DNA of 64,000 bases from GCA-2728135 sp002728135. GTDB lineage: Bacteria; Pseudomonadota; Alphaproteobacteria; UBA828. Numbering within the stretch: position 1 is the first letter of the stretch; each line of letters starts with the position of its first letter. Below are positions 1 to 9,225 of this stretch, one piece after another. A program made the position numbers and the translations under genes. The DNA lies in contig CAXEND010000001.1 in NCBI GenBank assembly GCA_963997635.1, positions 189,316-253,315 on the forward strand. The letters run 5' to 3'. The notes beneath the pieces are model-generated. The model was given only the letters and a program-made list of their open reading frames with translations, was not told where the DNA came from and did no database searches.

Positions 1-89
1 TTTCCGGAGGATCCATTTGCTACACCATTTCTATACATGACAGAGTTTTTTACCCAATCGTTAGGATAATTTCTGATTACCATCTCCAT
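1..89 (-). CDS. Partial CDS, N-terminus only, unknown
   Basis: A minus-strand reading frame begins with ATG at 89 and runs off the left edge of the window. It gives 29 residues (start MEMVIRNYPNDW). An AGGAG motif at 96-100 lies six bases upstream of the ATG, a good ribosome binding site that fixes the start. The fragment is too short to assign to a family; no signal peptide or obvious motif is visible. It is divergent from the zinc-ribbon gene at 393. Confidence 0.55.
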   Translation of the reverse strand, partial: MEMVIRNYPNDWVKNSVMYRNGVANGSSG

Positions 90-392
90 TTTTATCTCCT
101 ACCAATGTGTTGTATCAGTTAATTAGTTACTGCAATTATAGAAATGTTATATGAAAAGAAATAAAGTCATATACAAAGTTTAATTTTGTAGTGCCAACAA
201 AAACCCAGATTAATGTTCCATATATCAGAAACTAGAATATTATGAATATCTGTTAATTTAGTGTTTTTGAAAACCTATATTCTGAAAATATTTAGCTTAT
301 ATTGCTAATCTAATATAAATTCTGGAAATTAAGATTTACGAATCTCTTATAAGTTGTTGATTTTATTTTCCAATTCGATTATCTAGGCACTT
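90..392. other. AT-rich intergenic region
   Basis: This gap separates the divergent partial gene ending at 89 and the zinc-ribbon gene starting at 393. It is very AT-rich. I see no tRNA, strong hairpin or open frame of note. It presumably holds the promoters of both divergent genes, but no clear -35/-10 pair stands out. Confidence 0.5.
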
Positions 393-575
393 ATGATTGA
401 AAAGTTTGAAAATTATACCGATTCTGGTGATGTTTCTTTTGAAGAAGAAACTCAACCAGAAATAAAGGAGCGGAAATGCCTCAAGTGCAGAGAAGTTTTT
501 CCTAGTCAATGGGCAGGTGAACGGATCTGTAAAAGGTGCAAGTCATCTGGCAGTTGGAGAAACGGCAGTGTATAA
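393..575 (+). CDS. Small zinc-ribbon protein
   Basis: A 60-residue protein with two CxxC pairs, C29/C32 and C46/C49, spaced by 13 residues, as in a one-finger zinc ribbon. The sequence around them (CLKCREVFPSQWAGERIC, followed by KRCKSS) resembles a short conserved protein common in alphaproteobacteria, often annotated as a zinc-ribbon or hypothetical protein. The first 28 residues are acidic and probably disordered. The small size, the basic end of the ribbon and the lack of any catalytic domain suggest a nucleic-acid or protein-binding accessory role, but no function is known to me. It stands alone between a divergent partial gene and a convergent amidase gene. Confidence 0.7.
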   Translation: MIEKFENYTDSGDVSFEEETQPEIKERKCLKCREVFPSQWAGERICKRCKSSGSWRNGSV

Positions 576-668
576 TTATATTTGCGAAGCCTAAAGAAAG
601 ACTAAATTTAGTTAGCCCCTGAATCAACATACTAAATAGTTTGAATGATTTCTGCCCAAGTATAAATT

Positions 669-1922
669 TTATTTGTTAGCCAGCTCAACCAAACATGCTG
701 TAAGTGTTTGGATGCCAGAAACTAAATCTTCCGGCTCAGAGCTTTCTAATTCGTTATGGCTAACACCGCCCTTGCATGGAACAAATATCATTCCAGTGGG
801 ACATAGCTTTGAAATATGTCCTGCGTCATGACCAGCACCAGATGGCATTAAAAGATGGTTATGTCCTATAGTAGATGCCGCAGTTTTTATAAGTTCCATT
901 ATATCTTCGTCGAAGTGAACTGGTGGGCAGTCAATTATTTGGCTTACATTTACTTTACATACCCCAGCATGTTTATTGCAAATAGGTGTGATTTTTCTAT
1001 GAATATTGTCTATCACTTTTTGCTCAGGGTGACGGAAATCTATAGTAAAGTAGACGCGACCAGGAATAGTACTAGGAGAGCCAGGTTCGCAGTCAAATTT
1101 TCCAATTGTGAACCTAACTGTGTCAGTTTCATCATGCATTAGCTGTTTGAGGTCTTGGATTATAGATATTGCCGTTTGGAGTGCATCATGTCTGTTTGAT
1201 TCTGGTGTTGTTCCTGCATGTGCTTCTTGACCTATTATTTCAACCCCATACCAATAAAGTCCCTGAATGCCAGTTACTACGCCAATTTTATTTTTGGTCT
1301 CTTCAAGAATGGGGCCCTGTTCGATATGTGCCTCTATATATGCTTTCATGGGTGATTTAAAGGGGCGTAATAAAAGATCGGGTGTAGATGCAAGTGTATC
1401 AGATAGAGCATCTTTCAGTTTTACTCCATCTGCATCTTTTACATCCAGTTGATCAGAAATTGATATATCACCTGCAAATAATGAGGAGCCCATTACGCCG
1501 GGTTGAAATCTTCCACCTTCTTCGTTTGTCCAAGCAATAAGTTCTATTGAAGATTCTGGTTTTATTCCAGCACAACGTATGGCTTCTAGTGCTTCAAATC
1601 CTCCTATTACTCCAAAAGCTCCATCAAACTTACCACCACGGGGCTGGCTGTCTAAATGGCTGCCTGTGCTAACAGGTGGTGCAGAGGTATTAGAGCCAAC
1701 AAGACGGATGAAAAGATTGGCTATTTCATCCGTTTCTATCTGAAAATCTAGATCCTTTGCCCATTTAATAATTCGTTGCCTTGCCAAAATGTCTTCATTG
1801 CTTAATGCTTGGCGATTTACTCCACCATTAGGTAAAGCACCAATTTCTGCCATTGACATTAATCTTTTCCACAGACGATCCTGATCTACATTTTTTGCTG
1901 CTTTTATTGATTCACTTTGCAT
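669..1922 (-). CDS. M20 hydantoinase/carbamoylase-family amidase
   Basis: This 417-residue protein belongs to the M20 metallopeptidase-like amidases that include N-carbamoyl-L-amino acid hydrolase, beta-ureidopropionase and allantoate amidohydrolase. They hydrolyse N-carbamoyl groups to amino acid, CO2 and ammonia in the cytoplasm. Visible metal-site motifs are GSHLDSQPRGGKFDG at 87-101 (H89, D100), WTNEEGGRF at 131-139 (E134, E135), EAHIEQGP around H199, and GHDAGH/SHNE near H365 and H389. Length is typical. It is the last gene of a minus-strand set after the DSD1-type enzyme (37-base gap), which suggests a role in releasing amino groups from ureido or carbamoyl compounds. The exact substrate (beta-ureidopropionate, allantoate or carbamoyl amino acid) cannot be told from motifs. 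Confidence 0.85.
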   Translation of the reverse strand: MQSESIKAAKNVDQDRLWKRLMSMAEIGALPNGGVNRQALSNEDILARQRIIKWAKDLDFQIETDEIANLFIRLVGSNTSAPPVSTGSHLDSQPRGGKFDGAFGVIGGFEALEAIRCAGIKPESSIELIAWTNEEGGRFQPGVMGSSLFAGDISISDQLDVKDADGVKLKDALSDTLASTPDLLLRPFKSPMKAYIEAHIEQGPILEETKNKIGVVTGIQGLYWYGVEIIGQEAHAGTTPESNRHDALQTAISIIQDLKQLMHDETDTVRFTIGKFDCEPGSPSTIPGRVYFTIDFRHPEQKVIDNIHRKITPICNKHAGVCKVNVSQIIDCPPVHFDEDIMELIKTAASTIGHNHLLMPSGAGHDAGHISKLCPTGMIFVPCKGGVSHNELESSEPEDLVSGIQTLTACLVELANK

Positions 1923-1959
1923 TTTTATTACACATATATTTTAAGTTAAGCGTTTAGTG

Positions 1960-3105
1960 TCAGTAATTTTTCCGAGAGTCTATTGACCAAATGTCAACTA
2001 GTTTATCCCCTTGAACACAATGAAATACATTATAAAGATTTAAAGTGGCATAACAGTGTGGGGGTATACACTCTACCTTTGATCCAAGCGGTAGATTCTG
2101 GGTACCTCTAGGTAAATTTATTCTACCAAGGTCATCCCCTACAAGCTCATAAGTTGCATCCATTGGTGCACCGTAAGAAATTTCTGGTGCAAATTGTTCA
2201 CGAGCAAACTCTTTTATTCCCGCATCTGTGATTACAAATCCTTTCTTGGAATTGCTGACAACGGTTGTTTGCACATATAAAGATGGTTTGAACGGGAAAG
2301 GGTCAGTTGTATTTAAAGGAATATCTTTGTAATTTACATCCATGAATACATATGAGCCAGCTTGACTTTCAGTAAAAATTCCTTGCTCTGAGTCTATGTC
2401 TACTGTACCTGTGCCTCCACCTGTTACAATTATTGGTTTTAATTTTTCCTTAGTGAGCCTTTTTATTAAATTACTCAAAGGCTTCGTAGATAGTTTTTGT
2501 GCAGTTTTTCTTTTATCAAATTTTGGAATTCTTTGTGTGGCACCGTTGTAACCCTGAATACCTTTATACGTTAATCCATTAGTTCTAGATATTGTTTTTG
2601 CAAGATTAACAACCATTTCTTCATCATTTAAGCCGGTTCTATTCCCACCAATCTCGAAATCAATTAAAAGATCAAGTTGTTTCCCAGCTTTGCAAGCTGC
2701 CGCACCTAAAGCCTCTACATTGCTGAAATCATCTACAGCAACCATAAGATTTTTAGTTTGTTTATTAGCTTCCACCAATCTATCAATTTTTGAGGTGGTA
2801 ACTACGGATGTAAAAAGTAAAATACCTGGAATGCTATTTTTAGCCATTATTTCGGCTTCAGTAAGTGTTGCACAACATACACCTAATGCTCCGGCCTTTA
2901 TTTGAAGTTTTGCTATTTCTATGGATTTGTGAATTTTAGCAACTGGGCGTAAATTAATGTTTCTATGATGGCAATTATCAGCCATCTTTAGGATATTTTG
3001 TTCTAATAGGTCGAGGTCAAGGATTAGTGCAGGTGTATTTAACTGATACCTCGATCCAGGTACTCCAATTAATTTTTCGTTATTCCCAATGTTAGAAACT
3101 GACAT
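1960..3105 (-). CDS. DSD1-family PLP enzyme (D-threonine/3-hydroxyaspartate aldolase-like)
   Basis: A 381-residue fold-type III PLP enzyme with an alanine-racemase-like N-terminal barrel. The segment LRPVAKIHKS (52-61) matches the family's RPHxKTHK motif, so K57 is the likely PLP lysine. Relatives include D-threonine aldolase, D-serine dehydratase and erythro-3-hydroxyaspartate aldolase (BhcC), which need PLP plus a divalent metal. The C-terminal metal-site region is PPHCYATLNLY (H350, C351). From memory many relatives carry an aspartate or cysteine two residues after the histidine, where this protein has Y352, so the metal site may differ. It lies 30 bases after the Fe-ADH gene and 37 bases before the amidase gene, in an apparent operon. 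Which hydroxy-amino acid it cleaves is unknown. Confidence 0.8.
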   Translation of the reverse strand: MSVSNIGNNEKLIGVPGSRYQLNTPALILDLDLLEQNILKMADNCHHRNINLRPVAKIHKSIEIAKLQIKAGALGVCCATLTEAEIMAKNSIPGILLFTSVVTTSKIDRLVEANKQTKNLMVAVDDFSNVEALGAAACKAGKQLDLLIDFEIGGNRTGLNDEEMVVNLAKTISRTNGLTYKGIQGYNGATQRIPKFDKRKTAQKLSTKPLSNLIKRLTKEKLKPIIVTGGGTGTVDIDSEQGIFTESQAGSYVFMDVNYKDIPLNTTDPFPFKPSLYVQTTVVSNSKKGFVITDAGIKEFAREQFAPEISYGAPMDATYELVGDDLGRINLPRGTQNLPLGSKVECIPPHCYATLNLYNVFHCVQGDKLVDIWSIDSRKNY

Positions 3106-3135
3106 TTTAGACTCTTAATTTGAAACTTTTAATAT

Positions 3136-4443
3136 CTACCAATATGACATCGCATCACGAAAAATTGTTTTAAGAATTTTACTATCAACTGCTCGTGGGC
3201 TAATGTCTAATAATCTTTTTGTGGGTAGAGTGTTTTCAGCAAGTGAGTCAATATCTGCCTCATTATATCCAACTCCTTTAAGCCCATTTGGCAAACCAGT
3301 TTTTTTCATTAAATCGATTACCTTATCTCCTAAAACTTTCCCAGCTTTATTTGTGGGGAGATTTCGCACATCAACTCCAAGTGCCTCGGCGGCCTTCAGA
3401 TGTCTATCAGGACACGCTTCAGAAGTGAATCTAAATGCTGCAGGTGAATTGACAATTACAGAGATACCATGAGGAACCATGGGGTGATCACTTGGCCAGT
3501 CTTTGGGTTTATAATTTTTTACTAAGCCAGCAACAGCATAAGACATGGCATGAGGCAGATGACAGCCAGCATTACCAAAACCAATTCCTGCTAACATCCC
3601 AGCTAGAGAGAGTGCTTCAAGCTCTTCAAGTGATCCGTTTTGATTTACAGCTTTTTCAATATTTTCACCTACTATCTTTATTGCTTCCAAACAAGCCATA
3701 TCGCTGTATGGATTAGCTCCTTGCAAGAGTGGTCTTTGACTTGGTTTTTCTGGTGCGGGACGATGAGTAAATGGTTTGGCGGTATAGGATTCTATAGCAT
3801 GGCTAAATACATCAAAACCGTTAGAAGCAATGACTGCTGCTGGTAGTGTTGTTAACCCTTCTGGGTCAATTAAACCCAAAGTGGGACGAAGTGCTCTATG
3901 GGCGATTCCAGTTTTCATGTCTTGATCTAATATATCAAAAATTGCTATGCCGGTTGTTTCGCTTGCTGTCCCAAACGTAGTGGGACATGCAATATGTGGC
4001 ATCAAAGAACCAGGTATTTGTCTTGCATCACCCACAGGGGCATTTACGTATGCAAAGAGCTCTGCAGGGTAAGTTGCGTATAAATTAGCGGCTTTAGCAG
4101 TATCCATAGTTGACCCGCCCCCAATCGAAATATATCCATCAAATTTTCCATTCTGTGCAAATTTTGATGCCTCTTTGAATGATCGATCAGTAGGTTCAAT
4201 TTCGATTCCGTTATAAATCTCAAAGTCAATCCCTGCATTTTTAAGAGAGAGAATTGCTTTGCTAAAGTGATCAATTTTTTCTACATGTGGGTCGACGAAC
4301 AAAGCTGCTCTTGTTATCCCTAATGATTGGGATTCTTCTCCCAATTCTGACAAAACACCTAACCCAAATTTAAGGTTAGGTGCTTCAATAGTGAATGCTG
4401 TTTCTCCACCTGGTTTATGTTGAAAGTATTTATCTAGTCCCAT
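3136..4443 (-). CDS. Fe-dependent alcohol dehydrogenase, hydroxyacid-oxoacid transhydrogenase-like
   Basis: A 435-residue group III iron-containing alcohol dehydrogenase. It carries the NAD-binding GGGSTMDTAKA loop (108-118), the iron ligands D211 and H215 in GFDVFSHAIE, H298 in CHLPHAMSYAVAG, and H325 in MVPHGISV. The spacing between the last two histidines is longer than in FucO-type enzymes. With the overall length, this matches the ADHFE1 branch, which moves hydride between 4-hydroxybutyrate and 2-oxoglutarate to give succinic semialdehyde and 2-hydroxyglutarate. It is the first gene of a minus-strand set with the DSD1-type enzyme and the M20 amidase. An aminotransferase lies upstream on the same strand after a 320-base gap. 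A simple alcohol dehydrogenase role is the main alternative. Confidence 0.85.
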   Translation of the reverse strand: MGLDKYFQHKPGGETAFTIEAPNLKFGLGVLSELGEESQSLGITRAALFVDPHVEKIDHFSKAILSLKNAGIDFEIYNGIEIEPTDRSFKEASKFAQNGKFDGYISIGGGSTMDTAKAANLYATYPAELFAYVNAPVGDARQIPGSLMPHIACPTTFGTASETTGIAIFDILDQDMKTGIAHRALRPTLGLIDPEGLTTLPAAVIASNGFDVFSHAIESYTAKPFTHRPAPEKPSQRPLLQGANPYSDMACLEAIKIVGENIEKAVNQNGSLEELEALSLAGMLAGIGFGNAGCHLPHAMSYAVAGLVKNYKPKDWPSDHPMVPHGISVIVNSPAAFRFTSEACPDRHLKAAEALGVDVRNLPTNKAGKVLGDKVIDLMKKTGLPNGLKGVGYNEADIDSLAENTLPTKRLLDISPRAVDSKILKTIFRDAMSYW

Positions 4444-4763
4444 GTCTTTAATTTTCCTTACTGAAAAGACCTTTAGATTAATTTAATTCTGATAATTCAA
4501 TTTTTATCTAGAATTTATGTTCATGTAATTTTGAGATTTTGAGATTTGTAATCTACTTGATTACTATCTTATGTTTTTGCACAGATAAATTATACATCCA
4601 ACTTCTCTCGTTTGGTCAAGAATTAGAACCTAAGAAATTCTTGTAAAATATTTTCTAGGAAAACAGAGATTAATGGCTGAAATTGCAAATTTATGGCAAT
4701 CAAACTTTTAGATGTTCTCTCATGTATGACTAAACATCTTAAGCCTGATTGCCAAAATATATT
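4444..4763. other. AT-rich gap between co-directional genes
   Basis: This 320-base stretch lies between the end of the aminotransferase gene and the start of the Fe-ADH gene, both on the minus strand. It contains no convincing gene. It is long enough to carry a separate promoter for the Fe-ADH/DSD1/amidase genes. I see no strong terminator hairpin or operator-like dyad. Confidence 0.5.
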
Positions 4764-6161
4764 TTATCCTTTACCAAAAACTTTTTCTACAGATTCAGCA
4801 AAAATATCAATGGATTCGTCGGCATCGGATTTAGTAAATGTAAGTGGAGGAGAAAAGTTATTGACCTGTAAGAAGGGTAACGCACGAGTCAATAACCCTC
4901 TTTCTTGTGCAGCTATTGCAACTTGTTTGTGCGCGGGTGGACTCATATTTGGTGCTTCCTTACTGCCTTTTTCTGCTGCATACTCGATACCAATCATTAG
5001 TCCTTCTCCACGAATTTCGCCTATATTTGGATGATCACCGAGACGTTCAATAAGAGATTGTTTTAAATAAGCACCGACCTCAGCAGCATTTTTAATTAAG
5101 TTCTCTTCCTCCATAATTTCAATATTTGCCAGACCAACTGCAGCTCCAACTGGGTGACCAGAATAGGTGAACCCATGAGCAAACATCCCTACTTCAGGAG
5201 TGCCATCAGCTAATACTTGCCAAATATGGTCAGCAACTCCAACAGCAGACATTGGGAAATATGCACTAGTCAGACCTTTTGCAAAAGACATAAGATCTGG
5301 TTTAATCCCGTAAAACCCTGAACCAAACCAGCTTCCTAGACGTCCAAATCCATTAATAACCTCGTCTACCATGAAGAGTATATCATGTTTTTTCAGAAGT
5401 GATTGGACCCTATGATAATATTCTCTAGTGGGTACGATAACACCTCCTGTACCCATGATTGGTTCAGCTATAAAGCCAGCTATAGTATCGGGGCCTTCTT
5501 TTAGAATTAAATCTTCAAGGTCCTTTAACATTCTAGAAGTGAACTCTTCTTCTGATTCATTTGGTTCACCAAATTTCCAATAATTAGGGCATGATGTATG
5601 AAGAACTCCATCAAACGGCAGATCAAATGCCTTGTGGTAAACAGGTATGCCTGTGAGACTTCCTGCTGCAGCGGAGGTTCCATGGTATCCCCCAATTCTT
5701 GAAATAATTTTTTTCTTATTTGGTTTCCCGCGTAAATTATTATAGTATCTGGCAAGTTTGAATTGTGTATCATTGGCATCAGAACCAGATAACCCAAAGA
5801 AAATTTTTCCGATATGATCGCATCCTGCATGATCGTGAAGGAGTTGTACTAATTTATCAGCAAGGAGAATTGCAGGTTCATTAGAAGCAGCACCAAAAGT
5901 GTGATAAAAACCAATTTTGTCCATCTCTTCTTTGGCTACCTCGGATAGTCTCTTCCTCCCGTAACCAACATTCACACACCAAAGAGCAGCCGCACCATCA
6001 ATGTAACTTTTGCCCGTATTATCATACATTCTTACTCCACCAGCCCGATTAAATATCAGTGGCCCATTTGCTTGATGTTCAGCAATAGAGGTTACCGGGT
6101 GTAAGAGAACTTGTTTATCTAGCTCTTCTAAAGAGATATTACGTGCAGTTTCTAATGACAT
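4764..6161 (-). CDS. Class III omega-aminotransferase
   Basis: A 465-residue PLP-dependent class III aminotransferase of the beta-alanine/putrescine/taurine-pyruvate aminotransferase type. The phosphate-binding segment SGSDANDTQFK is at 125-135, the cofactor aspartate is D266 in FMVDEVINGFGR, and the Schiff-base lysine is K295 in SFAKGLTSAYFP. Family members move a terminal amino group from an omega-amino acid or diamine to pyruvate or 2-oxoglutarate, giving a semialdehyde. If it makes succinic semialdehyde or malonic semialdehyde, it fits with the transhydrogenase-like and carbamoylase-like genes downstream. The substrate cannot be set from sequence. It is divergent from the dimethylformamidase operon over a 258-base gap. 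Confidence 0.88.
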   Translation of the reverse strand: MSLETARNISLEELDKQVLLHPVTSIAEHQANGPLIFNRAGGVRMYDNTGKSYIDGAAALWCVNVGYGRKRLSEVAKEEMDKIGFYHTFGAASNEPAILLADKLVQLLHDHAGCDHIGKIFFGLSGSDANDTQFKLARYYNNLRGKPNKKKIISRIGGYHGTSAAAGSLTGIPVYHKAFDLPFDGVLHTSCPNYWKFGEPNESEEEFTSRMLKDLEDLILKEGPDTIAGFIAEPIMGTGGVIVPTREYYHRVQSLLKKHDILFMVDEVINGFGRLGSWFGSGFYGIKPDLMSFAKGLTSAYFPMSAVGVADHIWQVLADGTPEVGMFAHGFTYSGHPVGAAVGLANIEIMEEENLIKNAAEVGAYLKQSLIERLGDHPNIGEIRGEGLMIGIEYAAEKGSKEAPNMSPPAHKQVAIAAQERGLLTRALPFLQVNNFSPPLTFTKSDADESIDIFAESVEKVFGKG

Positions 6162-6419
6162 TTTTTTCTCCCATTACAAAATTTACCTTTGACATTAGCA
6201 AAAAAATATTGGTAGCGGTGATAGTGTATTGTTAACAAGATATTTTTTTAAGACAAATACAAAAACACCTTTAACTATTGATGCTAAACTGTAAAGTTTA
6301 TAGTGCCACAACTTTTTCTATTAAGGTAGATTGTATTGCTGATTAAAGCATTAACATAGTCTAAAACTTAAATATAAAGGTTTTTTTTAATAATGTTTAC
6401 AGGGGTATAAAAAAGAATC

Positions 6420-6866
6420 ATGGGAAAAAATAAGCCAGAAGATACCAAGACATTACCTCGAAACGATTATGTATTTGCAAAACTTGATGATTATAATACC
6501 CGTACACACATTTTGCCTATTCTTTTGGATGAGAGAAAACTTAAAGAAATTCTGTCAGAGCATAAAGATAATCCTTTTGGAATGTCTGGAACCTCATCAA
6601 AAGAAACTAAGATTTATTCTTCTGAATTATCCCGTGTCATAGACAAATTACGTGTCCAGCCAACGGTTGGTAAACTTGCCCTTTATCAATTAGAAGCAGA
6701 GGAACCCTTTGAACTTATTGAATTGCCTGGTGTAAAGGGTAGAGAAGTGAAGTATTTAGGAATTAAATTTAGTGATCGTGCTTCAGCTGAACATGAAATC
6801 TTCAAACGAAGATTAAATACTCTTTTGATATCCTATGGTTATAGAGGATTATTGGAAGAATGTTAA
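6420..6866 (+). CDS. Probable N,N-dimethylformamidase small (alpha) subunit
   Basis: A 148-residue protein just upstream of, and overlapping by 7 bases, a dimethylformamidase large-subunit gene. Landmarks are HKDNPFG (48-54), LRVQPTVGK (77-85) and EIFKRRL (126-132). From memory these line up with NPFG, RMQPTFGR and a C-terminal FLRRI in the roughly 130-residue DmfA1 of Paracoccus. Small subunits pair with large subunits to form the active amidohydrolase. I infer this function from motif resemblance plus the overlapping gene order. The first 35 residues look like a lineage-specific extension. An AGGGG motif sits upstream of the ATG, although the spacing is rather long. Confidence 0.65.
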   Translation: MGKNKPEDTKTLPRNDYVFAKLDDYNTRTHILPILLDERKLKEILSEHKDNPFGMSGTSSKETKIYSSELSRVIDKLRVQPTVGKLALYQLEAEEPFELIELPGVKGREVKYLGIKFSDRASAEHEIFKRRLNTLLISYGYRGLLEEC

Positions 6867-9214
6867 AAATAACAGGATATTCAAGTAGTTTTTCAGTTCG
6901 CCCTGGAGATGATCTCGATTTTTATGTTCATTGTCTAAATGGAAAAGAATATCAAACAGATATTGTAAGGCTAATTCATGGAGATACTAATCCTGTTGGT
7001 CCGGGGTTTAAAGAAGAATTAGTAAATACACCCATTAACGGCCTCTATAAAGGCAGAGAGCAGAAAACATATAGTGGATCCTACGCCATAGTGCCGTCAG
7101 TAGATTATTTTGGTGACGTTAGTATAACTATTGCAGCCTTGATATATTCCACTACTCCAGACAAAGGTGAACAAGGAATTGTTACCAAGTTTCTCCAAGA
7201 ACATTCTTCTGGTATTGGATTATTTATTAATAATGACAGTGAATCGGAATTAAGAATAGGAGTTGGTAATAAGTTATATGCAGTTTCTTCGGGAAAGAAG
7301 ATCTTACCTAGAGTATGGTATTTTGTTGCAGCATCCTTTGATATAATAAATGGTCAGTTATCTATAATTCAGAAACCATGTATTACTCCTAGTAATGGTG
7401 GAAATGGTCCTAGAATAATACCACCTGATCAACATTCGGTGGGTAGTAGAAACTCTGATACACCAAAAAATCTCTCTATAGATTGTAATGCTCCACTATT
7501 AATTGGCGCTTCAACACAAACTGCTAATTCTAACCGTAAATTCTGTAGTTCAGATTACGTTAATTTGGAAGAAAACATCTCTCTCCCTGAGCAAATTAAC
7601 AACTTTAATGGGAAAATTGAAAGACCCTTAGTTTCTCTTACTACATTAGATTTTAATAGAGCTGAGGAACTGTGTATCAATAGTTCTGCTATATCCAATG
7701 AGGATTTTTTACTCGGTTTATGGGATTTTTCTGCAAACATTTCACCTGATGCGTCTAGTTGTAAAATAGTTGATATTGGGCCAAATGAAAATGTAGGAAT
7801 ATTAGTGAACCTACCCTATAGAGGAGTAACTGGTCAGCACTGGTCTGATTCAATGAGTTATGTTTCTTCTCCAGATCAGTATGGTGCAATCCACTTTCAT
7901 GATGACGACATTGATGATTCCAGATGGGAGGTTGATTTTTCATTAAAGATTCCTGAAGACTTGAAAAGTGGTTGCTATGCAGCCCGCTTGAGGGTATCAG
8001 GAAAATCTGACTCAGAACATGAAGATTATATACCTTTTTTTGTTAGACCAGCTGCAGGTGCTAAACCTGCACCAATTGCACTTATAATCCCAACTGCAAG
8101 CTACATGGCTTATGCAAATGATAATCTAAATATGGAGTCACCAATTGCACAGTTGATAACTGGACGCGTAACTTCTTTGCAGCCTTCAGACCTACTTTTT
8201 AATGAGATACATAAAATAGGATATGGCCTTTATGGAACCCATAATGATGGCTCAGGGATTTCTATTTCAACACGTTTAAGACCCATTTTGAACATGCGTC
8301 CAAAATATAAACATTTTCTCTCTCCATCTGTAAGACAATATAACGCTGACTTACATCTTGTTGATTGGTTGACAGAGAAAGGTTACAGCTTTGATGTTCA
8401 TACTGATGCAGATGTCGACACAGAGGGAAGTAACTTGCTTAATAAGTATAAGATTATTTTAACAGGTAGCCATCCTGAATACCAAACAGAAAAAACATTA
8501 AATGCATATCATGATTATCAAGATCAGGGTGGTAGAATGTTGTATCTAGGCGGGAATGGTTTCTATTGGGTAACAAATTATCACCCAAATAGTAAAAATA
8601 TTATAGAGGTTCGTAGAGGTGATAATGGTACTAGAGCTTGGACAATAGCACCTGGCGAATATTGTAATATGTTTGATGGAAAACATGGAGGAATATGGCG
8701 TGTACGTGGACGTAGCATGGCAAAATTAGTTGGTGTTTCCTTCACAGCCTTTGGCCTTGATGTTTGCTCTTATTATAAAAAAGCTCCCGATAGTGAAAAT
8801 GAATCATGTGCTTGGATCTTTAAAGGTATAAAAGAAGATATTCTTGGAGATTTTGGATTAGTAGGAGGAGGAGCTGCAGGGTTTGAGATGGATAGGTATG
8901 ATCCTTCTCTCGGGACACCCGAAAATACCTTTTTGCTTGCATCTTCAGAAGGCCATACGGATATGTATATGTGCGTTACTGAAGAGGTGTCATTTAATTT
9001 CCGAGGATATTATGGTTCTGGAGGTGGAGGGGATCAAAATCCACTCATTCGTGCGGACATGGTTTATTTTAAAACTCCTAGAGAAGGAGCAGTATTCTCT
9101 GTTGGATCCATAGCTTATTGTGGCAGTTTATCTCATAATAATTATGATAATAATATTTCCACATTAACGGCTAATGTGATTGATGGTTTTCTCTCTCCAG
9201 GGCCACTGCCTTAA
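6860..9214 (+). CDS. N,N-dimethylformamidase large (beta) subunit
   Basis: A 784-residue protein of the N,N-dimethylformamidase large-subunit family. The enzyme hydrolyses dimethylformamide to dimethylamine and formate at a mononuclear iron held by two tyrosines and a carboxylate. Visible parts are an N-terminal beta-rich region, a concanavalin/LamG-like segment at about 90-215 with the phrase RVWYFVAASFD, and a C-terminal amidotransferase-like core from about 405 onward. The core contains PTASYMAYAND (about 415-425) and LTGSHPEYQTEKT (about 533-545). The tyrosines of the first and the glutamate of the second are my candidates for the iron ligands, an inference only. No signal peptide is seen. 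It forms a two-gene operon with the small subunit. Related formamides or other small amides could be the true substrate. Confidence 0.85.
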   Translation: MLKITGYSSSFSVRPGDDLDFYVHCLNGKEYQTDIVRLIHGDTNPVGPGFKEELVNTPINGLYKGREQKTYSGSYAIVPSVDYFGDVSITIAALIYSTTPDKGEQGIVTKFLQEHSSGIGLFINNDSESELRIGVGNKLYAVSSGKKILPRVWYFVAASFDIINGQLSIIQKPCITPSNGGNGPRIIPPDQHSVGSRNSDTPKNLSIDCNAPLLIGASTQTANSNRKFCSSDYVNLEENISLPEQINNFNGKIERPLVSLTTLDFNRAEELCINSSAISNEDFLLGLWDFSANISPDASSCKIVDIGPNENVGILVNLPYRGVTGQHWSDSMSYVSSPDQYGAIHFHDDDIDDSRWEVDFSLKIPEDLKSGCYAARLRVSGKSDSEHEDYIPFFVRPAAGAKPAPIALIIPTASYMAYANDNLNMESPIAQLITGRVTSLQPSDLLFNEIHKIGYGLYGTHNDGSGISISTRLRPILNMRPKYKHFLSPSVRQYNADLHLVDWLTEKGYSFDVHTDADVDTEGSNLLNKYKIILTGSHPEYQTEKTLNAYHDYQDQGGRMLYLGGNGFYWVTNYHPNSKNIIEVRRGDNGTRAWTIAPGEYCNMFDGKHGGIWRVRGRSMAKLVGVSFTAFGLDVCSYYKKAPDSENESCAWIFKGIKEDILGDFGLVGGGAAGFEMDRYDPSLGTPENTFLLASSEGHTDMYMCVTEEVSFNFRGYYGSGGGGDQNPLIRADMVYFKTPREGAVFSVGSIAYCGSLSHNNYDNNISTLTANVIDGFLSPGPLP

Positions 9215-9225
9215 TTTATTGACAA

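Noticed and set aside
4693..5034. Plus-strand frame of 113 residues
   Set aside because: It overlaps the 3' end of the class III aminotransferase gene, whose protein is well supported; composition fits an antisense shadow.
6286..6302. Short TAAACT/AGTTTA dyad in the aminotransferase/dimethylformamidase gap
   Set aside because: Six-base arms are common by chance in AT-rich DNA; not enough for an operator call.
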